NCBI GenBank assembly: GCA_002737105.1
Contig: NSHO01000033.1
Span: 1-14,078 of the forward strand
DNA length: 14,078 nucleotides
Direction: 5' to 3'
Source of the DNA: Flavobacteriales bacterium
GTDB taxonomy: Bacteria; Bacteroidota; Bacteroidia; Flavobacteriales; Flavobacteriaceae
Numbering within the stretch: position 1 is the first letter of the stretch; each line of letters starts with the position of its first letter. The position numbers were made by a program, and so were the translations under genes. The notes beneath the pieces are model-generated. The model made no database searches. It was given only the letters and a program-made list of their open reading frames with translations, and was not told the origin of the DNA. This document shows positions 1 through 5,609 of this stretch, one piece after another.

Positions 1-30
1 GACAAGTTATAAACGAGTCGGGATTTTTTT
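1..30 (+). terminator. Right half of a truncated intrinsic terminator of an upstream gene
   Basis: Bases 17-23 (GTCGGGA) are followed at once by seven T (24-30), the shape of the 3' arm and U-tract of a rho-independent terminator. Bases 1-3 (GAC) can pair with 17-19, so the rest of the 5' arm (expected to end in TCCC) would lie just before the window. This implies a plus-strand gene ending to the left. In-frame reading of bases 1-12 as a gene tail (D-K-L-stop) would fall inside the hairpin loop and is therefore unlikely. The 5' arm itself is not visible, so this is inference. Confidence 0.4.
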
Positions 31-75
31 ATTACTTTCGCATAATAAATAATTTACTACATAAAATAAAAATAT

Positions 76-525
76 ATGAGCTTAGCTACACAAGTTATGG
101 ATAGCATGAAAGATGCTATGAGAGCCAAAGATACAGTGGCTCTTGAAGCGTTACGTGCTATTAAATCGGAGATATTAATAGCGCAAACTGCTTCAGGTTC
201 TAAAGAAGAAATTTCAGAAGCGGACGAAATTAAAATCTTACAAAAATTAGTAAAAATGCGTAAAGACAGTTACGAAATTTTTACTTCACAAAATCGTACC
301 GATTTAGCTGAACCAGAATTAGCTCAAATTGCAGTGATTGAAAAATTCTTACCCGCACAATTATCAGAAGCAGAAGTAGAGGCAATTGTAGCTAAAATTA
401 TTGCAGAAACTGGTGCATCTGGTATTGCAGCAATGGGAAAAGTTATGGGCTTAGCCGCAGCACAAATTGGCGGACAAGCAGAAGGAAAAACAATTTCTAC
501 GATTGTAAAAAAACTATTGGTTTAA
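76..525 (+). CDS. yqeY: GatB/YqeY-domain protein
   Basis: A 149-residue protein covering the whole length usual for the stand-alone YqeY family. It opens with the family pattern of an amphipathic helix (LATQVMDSMKDAMRAKD, residues 3-19), followed by ALRAIKSEI and, in the middle, KMRKDSYEIF. The alanine-rich C-terminal half ends with GKVMGLAAAQIGGQAEGKTI and a short basic tail, resembling the tRNA-binding tail domain of GatB in the Asp/Glu-tRNA amidotransferase. The molecular role of stand-alone YqeY proteins is not settled; a tRNA-related role is inferred from the GatB similarity. The start at 76 gives the expected family N-terminus; the upstream bases are AT-rich with no Shine-Dalgarno sequence, normal for Bacteroidota. 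A tRNA-Arg gene follows about 130 bp downstream. Confidence 0.9.
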   Translation: MSLATQVMDSMKDAMRAKDTVALEALRAIKSEILIAQTASGSKEEISEADEIKILQKLVKMRKDSYEIFTSQNRTDLAEPELAQIAVIEKFLPAQLSEAEVEAIVAKIIAETGASGIAAMGKVMGLAAAQIGGQAEGKTISTIVKKLLV

Positions 526-530
526 ACAAA

Positions 531-648
531 TTAGACAGGTTAGACTTCTTAGACAGGTTAGATATCTTAGACAGATTAGATGACTTAGATTTTATCTAAC
601 TTTCTATAAATCCAACAGTCTAAATTGTCTAAAAATCTAACAATCTAA
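531..648. repeat. 9-bp-period TTAGA array facing degenerate TCTAA copies (long interrupted inverted repeat)
   Basis: TTAGA begins at 531, 540, 549, 558, 567, 576 and 585: seven copies spaced exactly 9 bp. The four spacer bases alternate (CAGG, CTTC, CAGG, TATC, CAGA, TGAC), giving an 18-bp super-repeat. From 595 the complementary motif TCTAA or a near match begins at 595, 603 (TCTAT), 611 (TCCAA), 619, 628, 636 and 644, an 8-9 bp period. The two halves can fold into one long hairpin of 5-bp stems with small internal loops. It fills nearly all of the gap between the YqeY gene and the tRNA. It may serve as a transcript end for yqeY, but there is no typical T-tract. Confidence 0.85.
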
Positions 649-652
649 AAAA

Positions 653-726
653 GGCTTCGTAGTTCAACTGGATAGAATGACGGATTTCGGCTCCGTTGGT
701 TGCAGGTTCGAACCCTGCCGAGGTCA
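653..726 (+). tRNA. tRNA-Arg (anticodon UCG)
   Basis: A complete cloverleaf can be drawn. The acceptor stem is 653-659 with 719-725 (two G-U pairs) and the discriminator base is A726. The D stem is 662-665 with 675-678, and the loop carries GG. The anticodon stem ACGGA 680-684 pairs with TCCGT 692-696; its loop is TTTCGGC and the anticodon is TCG at 687-689, which reads CGA and by wobble other CGN codons. The variable loop has five bases. The T arm is GCAGG 702-706 with CCTGC 714-718 and loop TTCGAAC. The 3' CCA is not encoded (the genome reads ACA from the discriminator). The repeat array ends only a few bases before it. Confidence 0.95.
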
Positions 727-751
727 CAATTATTTCCTATTTATTGGGGTT

Positions 752-803
752 AAAAAGGTTTTTGCTAAACATATAAATAGTAAATAGTAGTGAAAACCTT
801 TTT
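752..803 (+). terminator. Possible terminator hairpin downstream of tRNA-Arg
   Basis: An 11-bp perfect inverted repeat, AAAAAGGTTTT (752-762) and AAAACCTTTTT (793-803), separated by a 30-base loop. The 3' arm itself ends in five T. It lies 26 bp after the tRNA and could end its transcript. The stem has only two G-C pairs and the loop is long, so it is a weak candidate. Confidence 0.4.
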
Positions 804-840
804 CTGTTATGAAGGAACAATGTGCCTGCTGGCATGGTGA

Positions 841-872
841 AAAAAATCCTTCACCTGAATAAGTAAAGGATT
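841..872 (-). terminator. Intrinsic terminator of rpe
   Basis: Read on the minus strand, AATCCTT (872-866) pairs with AAGGATT (851-845) across a 14-base loop and runs directly into a T-tract (846-841). It begins 23 bp after the rpe stop codon, the position expected for the transcript end. A competing stem GGTGAA/TTCACC (836-841 with 850-855) overlaps it. Confidence 0.65.
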
Positions 873-894
873 CAATTGATTTTTTTAAGAAATA

Positions 895-1554
895 TTATTT
901 TGTGATATTTTTCAAATCAGCAATTATTGCCGTTGGATTTACAGCTCCAAAAACGTAATTTCCTGCAACTAATACATCTGCACCAGCATCTGCTAATTGT
1001 TTAGCATTTTTGTTGGTTACACCGCCGTCAATTTCAATTAAAGTATTTGTTTTGCATCTTGAAATCATTTCTTTTAATTTGGCTACTTTATCATACGTTT
1101 TTTCAATAAAACTTTGTCCGCCAAAACCTGGATTTACACTCATGATACAAACCAAATCAATATCCTGAATAATGTCTTCCAAAACTTTTACGCTAGTGTG
1201 TGGGTTGATTGCCACTCCTGCTTTCATGCCCTCTGCTTTGATAGCTTGAAGCGTTCTGTGTAAATGATTACAAGCTTCATAATGAACGGTTAAAACATTA
1301 GCTCCTAATTTAGCAAAAGTGGTAATGTATCTGTCGGGATCTACAATCATTAAATGTACATCTATAGTTTTTGTGGCATGCTTTGAAATAGCTTGCAAAA
1401 CAGGCATCCCAAAAGATATATTGGGTACAAAAACGCCATCCATGATGTCAATATGAAACCAATCAGCTTCACTGGCATTAATCATTTCAATGTCGCGTTG
1501 TAAATTAGCAAAATCGGCAGCTAAAACCGAAGGAGCGATAAGTGTGTTTTTCAT
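895..1554 (-). CDS. rpe: Ribulose-phosphate 3-epimerase
   Basis: Interconverts D-ribulose 5-phosphate and D-xylulose 5-phosphate in the cytoplasmic pentose phosphate pathway. The 219-residue product has the full length of the family, a single TIM barrel. Visible signatures are IAPSVLAADF (residues 6-15), HIDIMDGVFVPN (34-45), DVHLMI (65-70), the phosphate-binding stretch SVNPGFGGQSF (139-149) and EIDGGV (174-179). The metal-binding and catalytic set His34, Asp36, His67 and Asp176 is complete. The start gives the standard N-terminus. The gene lies downstream of rpoD in the same direction but has its own likely promoter overlapping the rpoD terminator, with a very short leader of about 11-12 bases. 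An intrinsic terminator follows. Confidence 0.97.
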   Translation of the reverse strand: MKNTLIAPSVLAADFANLQRDIEMINASEADWFHIDIMDGVFVPNISFGMPVLQAISKHATKTIDVHLMIVDPDRYITTFAKLGANVLTVHYEACNHLHRTLQAIKAEGMKAGVAINPHTSVKVLEDIIQDIDLVCIMSVNPGFGGQSFIEKTYDKVAKLKEMISRCKTNTLIEIDGGVTNKNAKQLADAGADVLVAGNYVFGAVNPTAIIADLKNITK

Positions 1555-1565
1555 TTAAGTATATT

Positions 1566-1603
1566 GTTTGTGCAAAAATAGATATTTTAAAAAAACTCCG
1601 AAA
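1566..1603 (-). promoter_or_regulatory. Predicted rpe promoter (Bacteroidota -33/-7 type)
   Basis: On the minus strand, TATTTTTG (1580-1573) matches the TAnnTTTG -7 element exactly. TTTC (1603-1600), one mismatch from the TTTG -33 element, lies 19 bases upstream, the usual spacing for the Bacteroidota primary sigma factor. Transcription would start near 1566, about a dozen bases before the ATG. The -33 element sits inside the loop and 3' arm region of the rpoD terminator hairpin. This is consensus matching only. Confidence 0.5.
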
Positions 1604-1619
1604 GTGTTTCCGGAGTTTT
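1587..1619 (-). terminator. Intrinsic terminator of rpoD
   Basis: AAAACTCCG (1619-1611 on the minus strand) pairs with CGGAGTTTT (1600-1592) around a 10-base loop whose ends can add further A-T pairs. A continuing T-run follows the 3' arm. It starts 38 bp after the rpoD stop. A second small inverted repeat, AAGACT/AGTCTT (1626-1631 with 1641-1646), lies between the stop and this hairpin. Confidence 0.8.
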
Positions 1620-1657
1620 GATGTTAAGACTTTTGGCTTTAGTCTTTACGACTAAAT

Positions 1658-2521
1658 TTATCCTAAATATGTTTTTAAAATTTTACTTCTTGAAGTATGT
1701 TTTAATCTTCTGATGGCTTTTTCTTTAATTTGACGAACACGTTCACGAGTTAAATCAAATGTTTCGCCAATTTCTTCCAACGTCATTGGATGCTGGTCGC
1801 TTAATCCAAAATATAAACGCACTACATCTGCTTCTCTTGGTGTTAAGGTTTCTAAAGCACGTTCAATTTCAGTTTGAAGTGATTCGTGAATTAATTCTCT
1901 ATCTGGATTTGGTGATTCCCCTGAACGTAAAACGTCGTATAAATTGGAATCTTCTCCTTCAACAAGAGGGGCATCCATTGACAAGTGACGACCAGAGTTT
2001 TTCATAGACTCCTTTACGTCATTCACCGTCATGTCTAATTCTTTTGCAATTTCTTCAGCAGAAGGTGGTCTTTCATTAGATTGCTCTAATAAAGCGTACA
2101 TTTTGTTAATTTTATTGATAGAACCAATTTTGTTCAAAGGCAAACGAACAATACGAGATTGTTCAGCTAACGCTTGTAAAATCGATTGACGAATCCACCA
2201 TACCGCGTACGAAATGAATTTGAAACCACGTGTTTCATCAAAACGCTGTGCGGCTTTAATTAAACCTAAGTTTCCTTCGTTAATTAAATCGGGTAATGTT
2301 AATCCTTGATTTTGATATTGTTTGGCAACCGATACTACGAAACGTAAATTCGCTTTTGTTAATTTTTCTAAGGCACTTTGGTCACCCGCTTTAATACGTT
2401 GTGCTAATTCTACTTCTTCATCGGCAGTAATTAAATCTACTTTACCAATTTCTTGTAAATATTTGTCTAAAGAAGCAGTTTCACGGTTGGTAACCTGCTT
2501 GGTTATTTTAAGTTGTCTCAT
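1658..2521 (-). CDS. rpoD: Primary RNA polymerase sigma factor (RpoD/SigA)
   Basis: Housekeeping sigma-70 subunit that directs RNA polymerase to most promoters. At 287 residues it has the compact form known in Bacteroidota, without the long region 1.1 or the non-conserved insertion of proteobacterial RpoD. Region 1.2 is visible around residues 18-45 ([10 protein letters not shown] onward). Region 2 spans about 55-130, with the -10 recognition helix around [13 protein letters not shown] (102-114). Region 3 is about 131-215. Region 4 includes the helix-turn-helix [18 protein letters not shown] (247-264) and ends KAIRRLKH. Unusually for the phylum, a purine-rich GAGGGGG (2535-2529) lies 7 bases before the ATG and could act as a ribosome-binding site. 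Its own terminator lies downstream, and the carotenoid operon ends 183 bp upstream. Confidence 0.96.
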   Translation of the reverse strand: MRQLKITKQVTNRETASLDKYLQEIGKVDLITADEEVELAQRIKAGDQSALEKLTKANLRFVVSVAKQYQNQGLTLPDLINEGNLGLIKAAQRFDETRGFKFISYAVWWIRQSILQALAEQSRIVRLPLNKIGSINKINKMYALLEQSNERPPSAEEIAKELDMTVNDVKESMKNSGRHLSMDAPLVEGEDSNLYDVLRSGESPNPDRELIHESLQTEIERALETLTPREADVVRLYFGLSDQHPMTLEEIGETFDLTRERVRQIKEKAIRRLKHTSRSKILKTYLG

Positions 2522-2704
2522 TGAATTTCCCCCTCAATTTATTAGTTTTGTTTGTTATACGTAAGAAAAAGTAAAAAGTTACAAAAAATAGTAATAAGTT
2601 TAACACCAACTTAAAAATTCAGTTTTAAGAATACAAAAGAGTTTTTAAAGATTGGGATTGTTTAAATATATTGATTATATTAAAATGAAATTAAAAAAAA
2701 ATAT
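2522..2704 (-). promoter_or_regulatory. rpoD upstream region (promoter not resolved)
   Basis: This 183-bp AT-rich gap separates the end of the carotenoid operon from rpoD and should hold the rpoD promoter. The nearest -7-like match on the minus strand is TATTTTTTG (2590-2582), one base longer than TAnnTTTG, with a TTG about 16 bases upstream. Neither is convincing. A T-run right after the stop of the CrtA-like gene (about 2702-2693) follows a tiny TTAGATTTCTAA palindrome that overlaps the stop. It may weakly terminate the upstream operon, so read-through into rpoD is possible. Confidence 0.3.
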
Positions 2705-3412
2705 TTAGAAATCTAAGAAATTGGCAACATCTTTACCATTCCATTTTCCTAAAAATTTGTAAGGAATAAATCGTGCAAATAGTTCTTCTTTATACCATTT
2801 AAGTTTTCTGGTTAGACGAACAACTTCTTTGTGCTTTTCGTTTTTGTAGGCATAATCAATCATTTCTGCTTGTGTTTTCCAAATGCTCAAAGTAGCTTGC
2901 TGGATTAAAGGCCATTCGCCAACACCAATTGACAGCGCTAATCCATCGTAATCTTCTAAACTTTTACTTACTTGACCTACTTTTCTCCAAAAAGAAATCA
3001 ATTTTGAAATCCGAATACTAGCTCTTGTCAAAACCATAACAGGTTTATCTAAAGCCAAAGTGGCATTGGAAACAAATGGTTGTTTTCCATCCCATTTTCC
3101 GTGAGCTTCTGCAGCATGTGCAAAAACGGTAAATAATTCGGCGCTTTTGGATTTATACTTGTTAAAAAATGAATTTTTTTCAAAAAAAGTAGTTGCCTGC
3201 ATTTCTGATTCCCAAATGCATAATAAGCCATAAGTACCAAAGTTGGGTTTTGAACTGAAACCATTTTCAGCTCCTGAACCCAGTAATTTATAAAACACTA
3301 ATCCTTCAATATTTTTGAAATGTGCATGACCTAATTGCATTTGCGAAAAAGCCCAAAGTTTATTGGAAAAAGTTTCCAATTTAAAAAAAGTACAAGTGGT
3401 TATTTGGCTCAT
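2705..3412 (-). CDS. crtA: CrtA-like carotenoid oxygenase (spheroidene monooxygenase family)
   Basis: A 235-residue protein of the spheroidene monooxygenase (CrtA) family. In purple bacteria these enzymes insert a keto group at C-2 of acyclic carotenoid ends that already carry a C-1 oxygen and a 3,4 double bond. Family blocks visible are KPVMVLTRASIR (123-134) followed by SFWRKV, the stretch SIGVGEWPLIQQATLSIW (161-178), and WYKEELFARFIPY (206-218). It is the last gene of a five-gene carotenoid run, 44 bp after the methyltransferase. The presence of CruF and CrtD homologues upstream would supply the kind of substrate CrtA needs. Family assignment is fairly firm; substrate and product (2-oxo or 2-hydroxy, or another position) are inferred. 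Confidence 0.82.
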   Translation of the reverse strand: MSQITTCTFFKLETFSNKLWAFSQMQLGHAHFKNIEGLVFYKLLGSGAENGFSSKPNFGTYGLLCIWESEMQATTFFEKNSFFNKYKSKSAELFTVFAHAAEAHGKWDGKQPFVSNATLALDKPVMVLTRASIRISKLISFWRKVGQVSKSLEDYDGLALSIGVGEWPLIQQATLSIWKTQAEMIDYAYKNEKHKEVVRLTRKLKWYKEELFARFIPYKFLGKWNGKDVANFLDF

Positions 3413-3456
3413 GAGTTTGTATTATATTTTAGATAGATTTATGATCGTAATCCAGA

Positions 3457-4392
3457 TTATTTTTTTTCAACAACCACTATTTGTATGCCCATTGGAATTA
3501 GTTTTTCAAATGCAAAAATAGGAAATGTAACTACTTTTAAAAGTACAAGCGGCCAAAAATGATTTGACATACTCCCTGACCAATCAATCCCTTTTTTTTG
3601 CATGCTGCCAAGCCACCAAAGGGTAAACGCATCAAGGGTTCCGTATCGTAAATGTTTTTTAATTTTCCATTTGTCTTTTTGAAACAAAAGGTCAAAACTT
3701 TTTTTGGTTGGTAACGAAATATGTCTTGGACTATGCCAACCTTGCCAATTTGATTTTTGAATTTTTGCGCTAATGCTATTATAATCAGGTACTTCAATAA
3801 TTAATTTTCCTCCACATTTAAGACAATTATAGAGTGCTTCTATTGTTTGACTCGGGTTGTAATCGTGTTCTAAATAATGCCATAATGTAATTATATCAAA
3901 TTGTTTATCAGAAATATAATTTTCAATCGCGATTTTTTTAAGTTCTAAGTTGGGAAAATTTTTGCCTTTCCAGCCTGAATCTGAAAAATCAATTCCAGTA
4001 CATTTTGCTTTTGCTTTTTGTTCTAAAATTTCCAAAAAACTTGGATTACCACATCCTACATCAAGAACATTAACGTTAGGATTATTTTTTTTAAGATATT
4101 TTTTTACAAAATTAACACGGTTTAAATCTAATTTTTTTTGACTGTTAGCTACAAATGAACTGTACTTTCCCCAGGCACTAGCTCCTCTATAAGGCAAGTA
4201 ACTTTCTGTATAATATTGCTCTAATTCTTCGGGTGATGCTGGATTTGTTAAAAATACTGCTTCGCAATTATTGCAAATATTAAAAGTGTAAAGCTCGTTA
4301 TTTGTCTCATGCATTAGCGCTTTTGTAGACATGTAAAAAGCACTTTCGGTTTTTTTACAAATCGGGCAATAGGTAGCATTTGTATGTTCCAT
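3457..4392 (-). CDS. Zinc-ribbon class I SAM-dependent methyltransferase in a carotenoid operon
   Basis: A 311-residue protein with an N-terminal four-cysteine zinc ribbon (Cys9, Cys12, Cys40, Cys43) and a Rossmann-type methyltransferase domain. The SAM-binding motif is VLDVGCGNPSFLE (109-121), with an acidic strand end at TGIDFSDSG (132-140) and a Methyltransf_23-like LWHYLEH (170-176). The block WHSPRHISLPT (219-229) is typical of this group. The C-terminal 30 residues are hydrophobic and could contact the membrane. It resembles the many uncharacterised zinc-ribbon methyltransferases of Bacteroidota, often found near surface-glycan genes, and is not close in appearance to CrtF of purple bacteria. 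Its place between the CrtZ- and CrtA-like genes suggests methylation of a carotenoid hydroxyl, but this is inference from context. Confidence 0.85.
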   Translation of the reverse strand: MEHTNATYCPICKKTESAFYMSTKALMHETNNELYTFNICNNCEAVFLTNPASPEELEQYYTESYLPYRGASAWGKYSSFVANSQKKLDLNRVNFVKKYLKKNNPNVNVLDVGCGNPSFLEILEQKAKAKCTGIDFSDSGWKGKNFPNLELKKIAIENYISDKQFDIITLWHYLEHDYNPSQTIEALYNCLKCGGKLIIEVPDYNSISAKIQKSNWQGWHSPRHISLPTKKSFDLLFQKDKWKIKKHLRYGTLDAFTLWWLGSMQKKGIDWSGSMSNHFWPLVLLKVVTFPIFAFEKLIPMGIQIVVVEKK

Positions 4393-4501
4393 TTTATAGT
4401 TTAATTTATATGCAGCTCATGAAAAATATACAGAATAAACTTAAATAAAAGTGTGAAAACTTATTATGAAGATTAGGATAATTATTCAGAAATATGCTGT
4501 T

Positions 4502-4981
4502 TTATGCATTAACAATTTTAGTTTGTTTTAAGGCATCTTGAATATATTTTTTCTTAATAATTAGCATTCCAAAACTTTCTCCACCATCTTTTCCTATATT
4601 TTTGTGATGCATTTTGTGTGCGCGACGCAATGCTAAAACATAGACATTTTTTGTTTTAGTAAGTACTTTGAAACGTTGGTGTATTACTAAATCGTGTACA
4701 ACAAAATAGGCTAAACCATACAATAAAATACCAAAACCAACCCAAGTGTACCAAGCATATTGGTTCATCATTCCAAACATAATAAGCAACCAACTTGGCA
4801 CAGCATAAATGATAAAAAACAAGTCATTTCGTTCAAACCAACTTTTATGGTCTTTTTTGTGGTGATCAGCATGAAAATACCACAAAAAGCCGTGCATGAC
4901 ATACTTGTGATTTGCCCAAGCCGAAAATTCAGTAAGTATAAATGTAACTAAAACAATGCTGCAATTAATTAGTATTTCCAT
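4502..4981 (-). CDS. crtZ: CrtZ-type beta-carotene 3-hydroxylase (fatty acid hydroxylase/sterol desaturase superfamily)
   Basis: A 159-residue membrane di-iron oxygenase with the complete eight-histidine-plus pattern of bacterial CrtZ: HKYVMH (25-30), HADHH (37-41), HDLVIH (96-101) and HKMHH (122-126). Hydrophobic segments lie at about 3-19, 54-70 and 77-95. Family members add a 3-hydroxyl to beta-ionone rings, turning beta-carotene into zeaxanthin, or acting on the ring end of monocyclic carotenoids in saproxanthin and myxol producers. It begins one base after the stop of the CruF-type gene, so the two are probably translationally coupled. A 109-bp gap separates it from the methyltransferase gene downstream. 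Generic annotation would call it a sterol desaturase family protein. Confidence 0.92.
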   Translation of the reverse strand: MEILINCSIVLVTFILTEFSAWANHKYVMHGFLWYFHADHHKKDHKSWFERNDLFFIIYAVPSWLLIMFGMMNQYAWYTWVGFGILLYGLAYFVVHDLVIHQRFKVLTKTKNVYVLALRRAHKMHHKNIGKDGGESFGMLIIKKKYIQDALKQTKIVNA

Positions 4982-4982
4982 G

Positions 4983-5609
4983 TTAAATAAATATAAATAA
5001 TGAGGTAAAAAATATAATTTGTAAAATCAAAATAATTAAAGACACTGTTCTATTGGCTTTAATGATTATAGGGTAAAAAAGGTACGAAATAAAAAAAGCA
5101 ACTCCAATCCAGCCCAAATAATTATGTATACTAGGTAGCCCACTTTCAAATTGCCAAAAATCAAGTTTTGGTGCCACTTGTTCTATCAATAAATCTATAA
5201 GTGTAACTAGTAAAGCAGCAACAACCAATACTGTTATTTTGTTTGCAAAGATACTACTTACTATTCTAATTCCAGCACAAATAAGCATTGCCCAATTGAT
5301 AGAAATTATTAGGGGTACTTCAAGTAATTTTATGCCTAATCCGTTCCCATAGGAATATTTCCCAAAAATTAACCCAGTTTTTACGCCAATTACTTCAAAA
5401 ATATAACCTAAAAAAGCAATTGAAAAAAAGGCTAAAATAAATTTTTTGTCGGCAACTGGACTATGAATTAAAAAAACTAGACAAGTAAGTAATAAGGTAT
5501 AAGGTGTAAATGGGCTAAAAAAAGCAGGATTTACTACAAACCCAATTGATCCAGAAATATATACCAGAATTAAGAAATATAAAAAATATGATTTGTACGT
5601 TTCTTTCAT
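4983..5609 (-). CDS. cruF: CruF-type carotenoid 1',2'-hydratase (carotenoid biosynthesis membrane protein)
   Basis: A 208-residue, strongly hydrophobic protein with about six to seven membrane segments, matching the CruF/DUF422 family. The diagnostic block is FEVIGVKTGLIFGKYSY (71-87), followed by LGIKLLEVPLIISINW (91-106) and, further on, DLLIEQVAPKLDFWQF (139-154), with its conserved acidic residues. CruF enzymes add water across the C-1',2' double bond of the acyclic psi end of gamma-carotene or of bisanhydrobacterioruberin-type carotenoids. The ATG overlaps the stop of the desaturase gene by four bases (ATGA), so co-translation is likely. Close relatives without a CrtD neighbour are often annotated only as carotenoid biosynthesis protein. 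The family is clear; the exact substrate is inferred. Confidence 0.85.
   Translation of the reverse strand: MKETYKSYFLYFLILVYISGSIGFVVNPAFFSPFTPYTLLLTCLVFLIHSPVADKKFILAFFSIAFLGYIFEVIGVKTGLIFGKYSYGNGLGIKLLEVPLIISINWAMLICAGIRIVSSIFANKITVLVVAALLVTLIDLLIEQVAPKLDFWQFESGLPSIHNYLGWIGVAFFISYLFYPIIIKANRTVSLIILILQIIFFTSLFIFI

Noticed and set aside
1..12. Possible tail of an upstream gene (D-K-L-stop)
   Set aside because: These bases fit better as the loop side of a terminator hairpin cut by the window edge; the upstream gene should end before base 1.
531..648. The TTAGA array as a CRISPR array
   Set aside because: Repeat units are 5 bases with 4-base spacers and the second half is inverted; CRISPR repeats and spacers are far longer and no cas gene is nearby.
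809..862. A 17-codon open frame (MKEQCACWHGEKNPSPE) between tRNA-Arg and rpe, with a C-x-C-W-H run
   Set aside because: It overlaps the rpe terminator on the other strand, has no ribosome-binding site or promoter match, and is short enough to arise by chance. Conservation in relatives would be needed to revive it.
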